From Nonlabens dokdonensis DSW-6 (lineage in GTDB: Bacteria; Bacteroidota; Bacteroidia; Flavobacteriales; Flavobacteriaceae), in NCBI RefSeq assembly GCF_000332115.1, contig NC_020156.1:3721501-3785500 (forward strand): a stretch of 64,000 nt of DNA, given 5' to 3'. Shown piece after piece: positions 1 through 7,195 of the stretch (positions are counted from its first letter, which is position 1; each line of letters begins with the position of its first letter). Both the position numbers and the translations under genes were made by a program. The notes under the pieces are model-generated. The model worked only from the letters and a program-made list of their open reading frames with translations. It was not told the origin of the DNA and ran no database searches.

Positions 1-245
1 TGATCGCCACCACTGCAAAATGCCCAGCCACCATCTTTCTTTGATGGACCTTCACCAGTAAGAATAACAACTCCTATAGAAAGATCTTCTTGCGCATCAT
101 AAAATGCTTTTATAAGCTCAGCAACAGTTTTAGGTCTAAAAGCATTGCGCACTTCTGGCCTGTTAAAAGCAATACGAGCAATACCATTACTTTTTTTATA
201 GGTGATATCTTCAAATTCTATGGCAGTTTTCCAGTCGATGGACAT
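1..245 (-). CDS. menB: 1,4-dihydroxy-2-naphthoyl-CoA synthase, N-terminal part (partial)
   Basis: The first 81 codons of a gene that runs off the left edge of the window; the ATG is the complement of bases 243-245. MenB is a cytoplasmic crotonase-fold enzyme that closes the naphthoquinone ring in menaquinone synthesis. The translation contains the family blocks [19 protein letters not shown] and, at the cut edge, CSGGDQ, all characteristic of MenB rather than other enoyl-CoA hydratases. It lies 34 bp downstream of the small gene ending at 280 on the same strand. A second menaquinone gene, menA, is in this window near 59.1-60.2 kb, so the pathway is not fully clustered. The identification is firm although only the N-terminus is visible. 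Confidence 0.93.
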   Translation of the reverse strand, partial: MSIDWKTAIEFEDITYKKSNGIARIAFNRPEVRNAFRPKTVAELIKAFYDAQEDLSIGVVILTGEGPSKKDGGWAFCSGGD

Positions 246-279
246 AAGTCTAATTTTATTACAAATATAAGGTCTATAA

Positions 280-546
280 CTATGTATACCACACACGTAT
301 GGTTTCAATCATATACACAATTCCTCCTTGCATATTTAACTTATTGGTATTGGTATTCTTTAAAGAAGTACTGGATTTTGGAACAATGATCGTCTCCACA
401 TTAATAATTTTGCGATTGTAATTCTTCCTTACCCATTCATTAGCTCGTTCCAGAACGATTGCCGTAGTCTCGTAGGTTTTTGTACCCCAAAAGTTCTTTT
501 CTAAAATTTGAGGCTCAAAGTCGATGTAATTGATTTCGTTAGTCAT
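280..546 (-). CDS. Small conserved-looking hypothetical protein upstream of menB
   Basis: An 88-residue soluble protein with no signal peptide or membrane segment. The middle (residues ~25-60) is charged, with an [21 protein letters not shown] stretch that looks like an amphipathic helix followed by a strand. It ends only 34 bp before menB on the same strand, so co-transcription is likely. I do not recognise a family. The start at 546 has the 580-595 palindrome 34 bp upstream. Gene reality is supported by position and plausible composition only. Confidence 0.6.
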   Translation of the reverse strand: MTNEINYIDFEPQILEKNFWGTKTYETTAIVLERANEWVRKNYNRKIINVETIIVPKSSTSLKNTNTNKLNMQGGIVYMIETIRVWYT

Positions 547-579
547 ATCATATTAGTAGTATGATACTTGTTTTTGTTA

Positions 580-595
580 CGCTTTCGCGAAAGCG
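580..595. repeat. CGCTTTCGCGAAAGCG palindrome, copy 1
   Basis: Exact 16-bp palindrome, intergenic, upstream of the gene starting at 546. The right flank is GAGA, as in several other copies. Confidence 0.97.
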
Positions 596-619
596 AGATC
601 ACATCAAACCAACATAACC

Positions 620-762
620 GTTCCTGCCATGAGAATATCAAATCATCTAGTGACGCTTTATGGAAGCCAAGAACAGGTGTAAGTTAGCAGTGTAATTTTA
701 CAATTTGGGGGAATTGAAAAATTGGCCAAATCGAGATAGAGTAATTCTATCTCGATTTTTTG
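620..762 (+). ncRNA. Candidate small RNA ending in a Rho-independent terminator
   Basis: Between the divergent genes at 546 (-) and 821 (+) there is a strong plus-strand terminator (728-762) with no annotated plus-strand gene before it in the window. Something short must be transcribed rightwards from roughly 600-660, or the hairpin serves another role. The only start codon nearby (ATG at 660) gives an 8-codon frame, so a non-coding RNA is more likely than a peptide. The 5' end is a guess; only the terminator end is well supported. Confidence 0.3.
728..762 (+). terminator. Rho-independent terminator
   Basis: Perfect stem of 13 bp (arms 728-740 and 746-758, loop GTAAT) running into a run of T on the plus strand only. 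Confidence 0.8.
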
Positions 763-820
763 TTTAAGAAAATCATGTTAATCTTCTACAAGAAAAGCTG
801 CCAAGTTGTAAATTTGCTAT

Positions 821-1231
821 ATGAGTGAAGAAAAAAAACCAGATTACGTAGTTTACGATGAAGAAACCGGCACTTATAATGCTGCGCTTCTTCCCTATTC
901 CAGTGGCGTGTCTGCTCCTAAAATTACTACTCCAGACATCACTTCGTGGAAACAGACTAATATCAATAAAGTCAACCATGAGATTAAATCACAATTTGAC
1001 CAACTCAAAGAGCAATATGATGCCATGGTTAAAAAATATGAGGATAACCAGCTGGTTTATGGTGCAAAATTCTCCTTTGAACCTATTGTAGGAGAAACTT
1101 ACCACCTTTATAAAGGACGTAAAGATGGATTACCGTTCTTATCTGTAATACATCCTACAGAGTGTTCATGGGATTTTGTCGGTACGTATCGATTGACTTC
1201 TGAAAAGCTTTGGGAAGAAATAGAAGGTTAA
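821..1231 (+). CDS. DUF2452 (C1orf50-like) family protein
   Basis: A 136-residue soluble protein. The N-terminal half is polar with a helical stretch (residues ~45-75); the C-terminal half holds the blocks GETYHLYKG, SVIHPTE and FVGTYRL, which I associate with the DUF2452 family shared by Bacteroidota and the eukaryotic C1orf50 protein. Function is unknown. Its stop codon overlaps the stop of the convergent DUF3137 gene (both use the TTAA at 1228-1231), so there is no room for a terminator between them. The family assignment is from memory of motifs. Confidence 0.75.
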   Translation: MSEEKKPDYVVYDEETGTYNAALLPYSSGVSAPKITTPDITSWKQTNINKVNHEIKSQFDQLKEQYDAMVKKYEDNQLVYGAKFSFEPIVGETYHLYKGRKDGLPFLSVIHPTECSWDFVGTYRLTSEKLWEEIEG

Positions 1232-2289
1232 GATTTACTCCATATTCTTACATCTAATTTCAAATGCTTGATGATTTTTTCAAAGGATTTGATATCTTCA
1301 ATATAATTGGTAAAATAAGCCGCTCCGTTTACCGGTTTATTGATATCTACACTGAAGTAATCGCGATCCCAAGGAATAGTCATGTACATTTTGCCCGACC
1401 TAAAAGAAATCATAGGATGTACTTTCTCATTATCGATGATTTGAACTATAGAGTTAATCAAGCTAGGCGATAATACATAATACCCCATTTGCGCATTAGT
1501 AGTATAAACAGAGTAAGTACTGCTAATGGTATGATCTTCTACTTCCATTTTTGAATAAGTTGATCCAAAAACAGAATCACTAAATTTCTCCCAATTACTT
1601 TCTAATTTTTTAGGAATCAAGATCACGTCTCCATCAAAACTTTTATGGAAGTCTGCATAAAGGAATAAACCACGATAGTATTTAATGGTATCTCGCACAA
1701 AACCAAATTCTACTATAGGTTCAACGCCGTCTTCCTGATTAAACAATCCATGGATTATGGCTATAGGAAATAACAAAATGGCGAGAATAAATGCACCAAA
1801 TGATTTTAACCAATTAATATCTTTTCTATAAAACGCAACTTCAGTAAAATCAACAGCCACATTATCTACTGTTCCTGTTACACGATCTTCTCCATGAATG
1901 AAAACATTATTTTTAAAAAATGATTTATTAAAAAAACCACTATTACTTAATGCCTCGTTGTTGATACCAAATGGATGGTATTCATAATTAGGATGGACCT
2001 CTTTAAAAATTTGAGGTAAAACATCTTCCTTAACGTAGTCGTGGTAACTCTCCTTCGGATGTGGTACAAAGCTCAGTCCTATATAAATTGCAAATAGTAA
2101 AATAAGCCAAAGCCAAAACGGTGGAAAAAAAATCCCGACCACTATGACTGCAACTGTAGCAATTTGCAGTAAAAAATTGAGAGGTAATATGGTTATTTTA
2201 TACAAGCCGTAAAAGCGTTTTAATTTAATACGCTTTTTTTCTAATTGAGTTGCTTTAGTTTCCAGCAATTGAAAGAGTTGATGCTCCAT
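1228..2289 (-). CDS. DUF3137 family membrane protein, partner of LemA
   Basis: A 353-residue protein with two adjacent hydrophobic segments near residues 32-75 and another near 165-182. The remaining soluble part contains the GLFLYADFHKSFDGDVILIPKK-type block, of which YADFHKSFDGDVIL is the diagnostic piece of DUF3137. It starts 8 bp after the stop of the upstream LemA gene, so the two are co-transcribed. LemA-DUF3137 operons recur across bacteria, but no biochemical role is established. The stop overlaps that of the convergent gene ending at 1231. Confidence 0.85.
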   Translation of the reverse strand: MEHQLFQLLETKATQLEKKRIKLKRFYGLYKITILPLNFLLQIATVAVIVVGIFFPPFWLWLILLFAIYIGLSFVPHPKESYHDYVKEDVLPQIFKEVHPNYEYHPFGINNEALSNSGFFNKSFFKNNVFIHGEDRVTGTVDNVAVDFTEVAFYRKDINWLKSFGAFILAILLFPIAIIHGLFNQEDGVEPIVEFGFVRDTIKYYRGLFLYADFHKSFDGDVILIPKKLESNWEKFSDSVFGSTYSKMEVEDHTISSTYSVYTTNAQMGYYVLSPSLINSIVQIIDNEKVHPMISFRSGKMYMTIPWDRDYFSVDINKPVNGAAYFTNYIEDIKSFEKIIKHLKLDVRIWSKS

Positions 2290-2297
2290 GAATTTGA

Positions 2298-2888
2298 TTA
2301 TTTAAATAAAGAACTAACGTTTGGGTTACTTTTCTCACTTTCGCTAGCTTCAAAATATATAGCTGGCTTGTATTCTAAATATGCGGCTATCACATTAGTA
2401 GGAATACTTACTATTTTATCATTAAGAGCAAGAACATTAGAATTATAAGCTCTTCTTGCGCCGCTTATTTGTTCTTCCATCTCCGTAAGCGTTCTTTGCA
2501 ACTGGATCATATTCTCGTTAGACTTCAAATCTGGATAGTTTTCCATAGAAACATTGATGCCTCCTAAAAGTTGGGACATTTGATTTTCCATCTCAAAACG
2601 TTCTTCTTTAGAAGTTGCATTGGGAATTTTACTTCTCAACGAAGTAATACTTTCAAAGACTTCTTTTTCATGATTCATATATTCTTTTACACTTTCAACA
2701 AGATTAGGAATAAGATCGTATCGCTTTTTAAGAACTACATCAATACCACTGTAACTCATGTCTACCCTATTCTTCTGTCGTACCATACCGTTATAAACAA
2801 TTAATAATACAGGAATCCCAATGAAACAAAACGGACTTGTAACGATAAGAAAAACAATGATGATAATTAAAGCAGTAGACTTACTCAT
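2298..2888 (-). CDS. lemA: LemA family membrane protein
   Basis: The 196-residue form starts at the ATG complement of 2886-2888 (MSKSTALIIIIVFLIV...). A longer frame begins at 2960 but its extra 24 residues are not LemA-like, and the short start places the single N-terminal membrane helix (residues ~5-30) at the front as in the family. Conserved LemA blocks are visible: RVDMSYSGIDVVLKKRYDLIPNL and the helical YPDLKSNENMIQLQ and EEQISGARRAYN stretches. The short periplasmic-facing tail and coiled helices fit the family. Its upstream region carries the triple operator at 2966-3023 shared with the BlaI-like gene, so its expression may also be under BlaI control. Confidence 0.9.
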   Translation of the reverse strand: MSKSTALIIIIVFLIVTSPFCFIGIPVLLIVYNGMVRQKNRVDMSYSGIDVVLKKRYDLIPNLVESVKEYMNHEKEVFESITSLRSKIPNATSKEERFEMENQMSQLLGGINVSMENYPDLKSNENMIQLQRTLTEMEEQISGARRAYNSNVLALNDKIVSIPTNVIAAYLEYKPAIYFEASESEKSNPNVSSLFK

Positions 2889-2965
2889 TTGAATAACTAT
2901 TATGCTGCAAAATACTTCATTTAGCGCTTTAAAAAAAGGTTCATAATGAACCAACAACATATTTT

Positions 2966-3023
2966 AACTAAATAATTAGTTTAAACTAAAAACTTAGTTT
3001 ATATTTGAACTAAGTTTTTAGTT
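2966..3023. promoter_or_regulatory. Triple BlaI-type operator between lemA and the BlaI/BlaR1 pair
   Basis: Three copies of the same inverted repeat, AACTAA-N4-TTAGTT, lie at 2966-2981, 2984-2999 and 3008-3023. All half-sites are perfect. BlaI/MecI repressors bind dyads as dimers and usually repress their own promoter, so this is most simply the operator of the repressor gene that begins at 3038. The -7-like box at 3000-3007 sits between the second and third dyads. Confidence 0.85.
3000..3007 (+). promoter_or_regulatory. Candidate -7 box of the BlaI/BlaR1 operon
   Basis: TATATTTG is an exact match to the Bacteroidota -7 consensus TAnnTTTG, 30 bp before the start codon and flanked on both sides by operator dyads. 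No clear -33 TTG is seen. Confidence 0.6.
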
Positions 3024-3037
3024 AATCTTTTATATTT

Positions 3038-3400
3038 ATGAAAACACTCACTACTGCCGAAGAAGACATTATGCAACACCTTTGGGTGCTTAAGGAAGCA
3101 AACGTTGCTCAAATCATTGAGCAAATGCCTGAACCTAAGCCAGCTTACAATACCGTTTCTACTATTATAAGAATTTTAGAGAATAAAGAGTTTGTCGATT
3201 ACCGTAAAGAAGGTCGTGGACACATTTATTTTCCTAAGGTTTCTAAAAGTGCCTATTCTAAAGCAACGGCAAATAAATTAGCTAGTAATTATTTTAAAGG
3301 ATCTTATAAAAGCATGGTCTCCTTTTTTATGCAACAAGAAGATTTGAGTGTTAAAGACTTAGAAGAAATATTAAACGAAATAAACAAAAAGAAATCATGA
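3038..3400 (+). CDS. BlaI/MecI/CopY family transcriptional repressor
   Basis: A 120-residue winged-helix repressor. Residues ~1-70 carry the family DNA-binding blocks (LTTAEEDIMQHLW, PAYNTVSTIIRILENKEFVDYRKEGRGHIYFP); the C-terminal helices mediate dimerisation. The stop overlaps the start of the M56 peptidase gene by 4 bp (ATGA), giving translational coupling. By analogy with BlaI/BlaR1, the membrane partner senses a signal and inactivates the repressor; here the signal is unknown and no beta-lactamase is nearby. The three identical dyads upstream imply autoregulation. Confidence 0.93.
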   Translation: MKTLTTAEEDIMQHLWVLKEANVAQIIEQMPEPKPAYNTVSTIIRILENKEFVDYRKEGRGHIYFPKVSKSAYSKATANKLASNYFKGSYKSMVSFFMQQEDLSVKDLEEILNEINKKKS

Positions 3401-5184
3401 TACAGCATTTGATCCACAGTTCGGTATTGGCTTTTTTATTTTATAGCGTTTACCATTTGTTTCTAAGAAAAGAGACTTTTTTTCAATGGAACAGAGCTTA
3501 TTTGCTTGCCATTCCTCTATTAAGTATTGTAATACCGTTTATCAGTGCTCCTTTTAGTATTGAATTAGCACCATTAAATGAAACTGTTATTGCACCAGTA
3601 TCTCTAGAAATGTCAGAAACGTTAGTGATTACAGATAATGCAACTACTGCTCCTATAGAAAAGCCTATTGATTACCTGATGATCGCATTCCTTATATATG
3701 GAATAGGTGTTTTTATAAGTCTATTATTATTTCTCTATAAAATTTCAACCATAAAAGAAATTATTAGAAAAGGAACGACTCAATTTACTAATGGACTTTT
3801 AATAACGAAAACAAATCAAAAGCTCACCGCTTTTTCATTCTTTAATAATATAGTTATTGATGAAAATATAAATCCAGAAAAAACAGAAGAAATCATTGCA
3901 CATGAGCGTATTCATATAAAACAGCTTCACTCCTATGATTTAGTCGCTTATGAGATCTGCAAAATTATTTTTTGGTTCCATCCTATTCCTTATATAGCAC
4001 AACGTGAGTTGAAGTTAGTTCATGAATATATCGTAGATCAATTCTTCTTGAAAAATCAAGAAAGTAATACCTATCAAGAATCTTTATTAAAAGCCGTTTT
4101 TGGAACCGATCAATTTACACTAGCCAGTTCTTATTTCAATAAATCCTTATTAAAAAACCGCATCCTTATGTTACAGAAAAAGAAAAGTACCGCAAAATCA
4201 TTAGTTAAACTCGCCTTCATTATTCCTGTCGTTTTAGGTAGTATCATTTTTACGGCTTGTACGCAGGATCCAGAAGTAACTGCTGAATCCACTGAAATAA
4301 ATGAACAAGAAAAATCAGCGTTTATACCTAGGCTTTCAAAATTTGAATATGGTCAAAAGGATTTTTATCAAGGGCTGAGTGAAGATGATATTGCATTTTA
4401 TAATTCAGATGTGTTTCCAAACAGTATTTTAAAAGATTCCACAAGAAAAACTAGTAAGGAAGAGATTTGGAATAAAATGCAATCGGATGATGGACAACGT
4501 TATCTTAAAATCTTATCAATAATTATGGACAACTCTAGAACGTTAGTCGTAGACGATCTAAATGAAAACTTTAATGTGACTTATATAACTGAATCACCTA
4601 AAATGGAACCAAGCTATATGACTGCTCCTTTTAGCTGGAATAGTGAGCAAATCCACTCTTATGTAGATGGTTATTTAAGTGGTGCATTTAAAGATCGAGT
4701 TTCTGAGTTAAGTGATAGTGAATATCAAAAAATGATATCACGTGTTGTTGAACTACACAATGAGATCAGTATTGAAGAAACCATAGAAATAGAAGAAATC
4801 AAAAATTCTGAATTTGGTGTTGAATCTATTGATACAGACGTCCCATTTGCCATAATAGACGAAGTGCCACATTTTGAACACTGTACCGGTACAGAAGCCG
4901 AGATTAAGAAATGTACACAAGACAAGATCACTCAATTTGTAAACAAAAACTTTAATACTGGTATTGCTAAGGATATGGCAGGTCGTCACAAAATATCCGT
5001 TCAATTTAAAATTGATCAAAATGGAAATGCAGTAGATATAAAGTCTAGAGCTAAAAGTCCAGAACTTCAAGAAGAAGCTGCTCGTGTCATCAATATGCTA
5101 CCTCAAATGATTCCAGGAAAGCAAAATGGTCAACCAGTGAATGTTATTTATGCGTTACCTATAATTTTTCAAGTTCAAGAGTAA
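3397..5184 (+). CDS. BlaR1-like M56 metallopeptidase with C-terminal TonB-type domain
   Basis: A 595-residue membrane protein. Hydrophobic segments lie near residues 5-22, 35-55, 92-115 and 268-287; the zinc-peptidase motif HERIH is at residues 169-173, facing the cytoplasm in the family. The last ~80 residues (KISVQFKIDQNGNAVDIKSRAKS ... PGKQNGQPVNVIYALPI) form a TonB C-terminal-like domain, a frequent fusion in Bacteroidota M56 proteins. The ~200 residues between are periplasmic and unrecognised. Presumably it senses an envelope signal and triggers cleavage or release of the BlaI-like repressor encoded just upstream. The signal cannot be inferred. Confidence 0.9.
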   Translation: MIQHLIHSSVLAFLFYSVYHLFLRKETFFQWNRAYLLAIPLLSIVIPFISAPFSIELAPLNETVIAPVSLEMSETLVITDNATTAPIEKPIDYLMIAFLIYGIGVFISLLLFLYKISTIKEIIRKGTTQFTNGLLITKTNQKLTAFSFFNNIVIDENINPEKTEEIIAHERIHIKQLHSYDLVAYEICKIIFWFHPIPYIAQRELKLVHEYIVDQFFLKNQESNTYQESLLKAVFGTDQFTLASSYFNKSLLKNRILMLQKKKSTAKSLVKLAFIIPVVLGSIIFTACTQDPEVTAESTEINEQEKSAFIPRLSKFEYGQKDFYQGLSEDDIAFYNSDVFPNSILKDSTRKTSKEEIWNKMQSDDGQRYLKILSIIMDNSRTLVVDDLNENFNVTYITESPKMEPSYMTAPFSWNSEQIHSYVDGYLSGAFKDRVSELSDSEYQKMISRVVELHNEISIEETIEIEEIKNSEFGVESIDTDVPFAIIDEVPHFEHCTGTEAEIKKCTQDKITQFVNKNFNTGIAKDMAGRHKISVQFKIDQNGNAVDIKSRAKSPELQEEAARVINMLPQMIPGKQNGQPVNVIYALPIIFQVQE

Positions 5185-5198
5185 CTGGTTTATAATCT

Positions 5199-5214
5199 CG
5201 CTTTCGCGAAAGCG
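5199..5214. repeat. CGCTTTCGCGAAAGCG palindrome, copy 2
   Basis: Exact copy, intergenic, 15 bp after the M56 gene and before its terminator. Flanks are TCTC on the left and GGAA on the right. Confidence 0.97.
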
Positions 5215-5230
5215 GAACACAACAACCTAA

Positions 5231-5263
5231 AGCGGTTCTTTACTAATAAGAATCGCTTTTTTA
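5231..5263 (+). terminator. Terminator of the BlaI/BlaR1-like operon
   Basis: 10-bp stem (5231-5240 with 5248-5257, one G-U pair) followed by six T. Confidence 0.8.
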
Positions 5264-5402
5264 TTGCGCTGCTAAAATAATTAGCAATTTATTTATCTGT
5301 AAATCAGTATTTTAAATAATTTATTAAAAATAATTATTCCTTTTGCTGTAACAATTGAAAAGTAGAGTCGTCTATTAGATATAACCACAAAATATAAATA
5401 TT

Positions 5403-5510
5403 ATGAAAACGACTAAAGGATTTTTAAACGGAAACAACGCAACGAACAACAGAACTAGCAACCAGAATACATTTGCAGATTCTTGGAATTCTAAACGTAG
5501 ACATAGATAA
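5403..5510 (+). CDS. Micro-ORF, 35 residues
   Basis: A short frame beginning MKTTKGFLNGNN and ending in the basic tail KRRHR. It is rich in Asn and Thr with no hydrophobic segment. It lies in a transcription unit bounded by terminators at 5231-5263 and 5762-5790 that contains nothing else but the second micro-ORF. The first residues resemble those of that second peptide (MK-x4-[FI]LNxN). This supports a translated pair, but nothing identifies a function; RiPP precursors, leader peptides or small regulators are all possible. Confidence 0.4.
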   Translation: MKTTKGFLNGNNATNNRTSNQNTFADSWNSKRRHR

Positions 5511-5538
5511 TTCAAACCAAACTCTTAAAACCAAAAAC

Positions 5539-5667
5539 ATGAAAAATTCAAACAGAATTCTCAACCTCAACTCTGACTTCCCGATTCTCTCTAGAAATCG
5601 CTCTTTTGATGAAAATCTACCATTTGATGAAGATATGGAGGCTTCAAGATTGTTTTTCTTATGCTAA
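5539..5667 (+). CDS. Micro-ORF, 42 residues
   Basis: The frame can be opened upstream at 5473, but the ATG at 5539 (MKNSNRILNLNSDF) is preferred because it matches the start of the micro-ORF at 5403 and removes an overlap with it. The peptide is acidic in its second half (DENLPFDEDMEAS) and ends FFLC with a C-terminal cysteine. It is 28 bp downstream of the first micro-ORF. No family is recognised. Confidence 0.42.
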   Translation: MKNSNRILNLNSDFPILSRNRSFDENLPFDEDMEASRLFFLC

Positions 5668-5761
5668 GAAAAAAAGTGTTTTTTAAATATCATTTATTTG
5701 AATTAGCCATCTTTAAATTTATTAGAAAACACTACCATATAATAACCACCAGAAACTGATT

Positions 5762-5790
5762 AATCCCTTTGCATTCACAAAGGGATTTTT
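5762..5790 (+). terminator. Terminator after the micro-ORF pair
   Basis: Perfect 10-bp stem (5762-5771 with 5778-5787, loop CATTCA) ending in a T-rich run. Confidence 0.85.
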
Positions 5791-5848
5791 CTTTTAATTA
5801 ACGTTTTGTAACTTGTTAAGATTTAATTTTAAATTAAATAATTAAGCC

Positions 5849-7042
5849 ATGATACGTTTTACTTTAATTATCTGTTTCTCATTAATACTAATCAGCTGTA
5901 AGAATGATTCAAAATCTATTGATAACCTAGCAGTGAATGATAGTTCTCCGATACTAGAATCAAATGATAAGAGCAATCAATCAAAGCCTGCCGTTCAAAA
6001 CATACCGCTTATTGAAGACCAAAAAGACTATACCGTTACTACTGTAGTAAAAGATCTTACCAATCCTTGGGGAATGACATGGTTGCCAAATGGTGATGTG
6101 ATTTATACCGAAAAAGCTGGTGAAATGTACAGGTTTGATGGTACTACTTCAAACGAAATATCTGGTGTTCCAGAGGTTTATTTAAGAGGACAAGGCGGTT
6201 TACTAGATGTAACGATACATCCTAATTATAAAGAGAATAATAAAATTTATATCTCCTATGCGAGTTCTGAAGGTGAAGGTTCTGGCGGTAATACCGCTAT
6301 CGCCAGTGCTGTTTTGAAAAATGATGAACTTACTGATTTAAAAGTACTCTACAAGGCAACGCCCAATACGAGAAAAGGACAGCATTTTGGAAGTCGTTTT
6401 GCTTGGGACAGTGAAGGATATTTATATTTTTCTATTGGTGAGCGTGGTGAGCGAGATGTGAATCCGCAAGATTTAACTAGAGATGGTGGTAAAATTTACA
6501 GGATTCATGATGATGGACGTATCCCAGAGGACAATCCTTTCGTGGACGTAACCGGAGCAAAAACTGCTGCTTTTACTTATGGAAATAGAAATCCGCAAGG
6601 GATGACTGTTCATCCTAGGACTGGAGAAATAATTGCTCATGAGCATGGTCCACAAGGTGGAGACGAGATTAATTTTATAAAAGCCGGACGCAATTACGGC
6701 TGGCCAGTCATCAGCTATGGAGAAAATTATGGTGGTGGCGAGTTTGCAGAAAGCACTGCAAAAGAAGGAATGGAACAACCATTTTATTACTGGGTACCTA
6801 GTATTGCGCCTAGCGGTTTTGCGATTATTGATAATGAAGCATACAAAAACTGGAACGGCAATTATCTCGTAGGTTCTTTAAAGTTCCAATATTTAGAGAT
6901 GCTTTACGTTAATGATAAAGGAGTATCCAAAAGAGAAAAATTAGTCGACGGATTAGGTCGTATGCGCAATGTAAAAATAGGTCCAGACGGAATGATTTAT
7001 ATAGGCGTGGAAGGAAAAGGAATCTTCAAAATTACGAGGTAG
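5849..7042 (+). CDS. PQQ-dependent sugar (aldose) dehydrogenase-like lipoprotein
   Basis: A 397-residue beta-propeller of the glucose/sorbosone dehydrogenase family. The N-terminus is a lipoprotein signal (lipobox LISC, Cys17), then a linker rich in Ser and Asn, then the propeller from about residue 65. Family blocks seen are LTNPWGMTWLPNGDVIYTEKAG, the GQGGLLDVTIHPNY block, GQHFGSRFAWD with the probable catalytic His, and EHGPQGGDEIN/NYGWP. Such enzymes oxidise aldoses in the periplasm or at the cell surface using PQQ. No PQQ synthesis genes are in the window, so the cofactor may be scavenged. A second GSDH domain occurs in the type IX substrate at 42483-46661. Confidence 0.9.
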   Translation: MIRFTLIICFSLILISCKNDSKSIDNLAVNDSSPILESNDKSNQSKPAVQNIPLIEDQKDYTVTTVVKDLTNPWGMTWLPNGDVIYTEKAGEMYRFDGTTSNEISGVPEVYLRGQGGLLDVTIHPNYKENNKIYISYASSEGEGSGGNTAIASAVLKNDELTDLKVLYKATPNTRKGQHFGSRFAWDSEGYLYFSIGERGERDVNPQDLTRDGGKIYRIHDDGRIPEDNPFVDVTGAKTAAFTYGNRNPQGMTVHPRTGEIIAHEHGPQGGDEINFIKAGRNYGWPVISYGENYGGGEFAESTAKEGMEQPFYYWVPSIAPSGFAIIDNEAYKNWNGNYLVGSLKFQYLEMLYVNDKGVSKREKLVDGLGRMRNVKIGPDGMIYIGVEGKGIFKITR

Positions 7043-7168
7043 TAATCGGCTTATACGTTTGATACTAAAGTGAATATTTTTATCTCAATTTTCGAAATAT
7101 AACAGTACGGAAGTGATAAAGCTTTAGGAGTACACCAGATTCTTTAATCTTTTGTGAAGTGTTTTCTT

Positions 7169-7176
7169 TATTTTTG
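7169..7176 (+). promoter_or_regulatory. Candidate -7 box for the S41 protease gene
   Basis: TATTTTTG matches TAnnTTTG, 19 bp before the start codon. A TTTTG lies 14 bp upstream, closer than the usual -33 spacing. Confidence 0.45.
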
Positions 7177-7195
7177 GTTCAAAATAAGCCATTAG

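Noticed and set aside
90..389. Plus-strand open frame of 99 codons across the menB start
   Set aside because: Overlaps menB and the small gene at 280-546 on the other strand; menB identity is clear.
4725..5070. Minus-strand frames inside the M56/TonB gene
   Set aside because: Antisense to a conserved TonB-type domain; no independent evidence.
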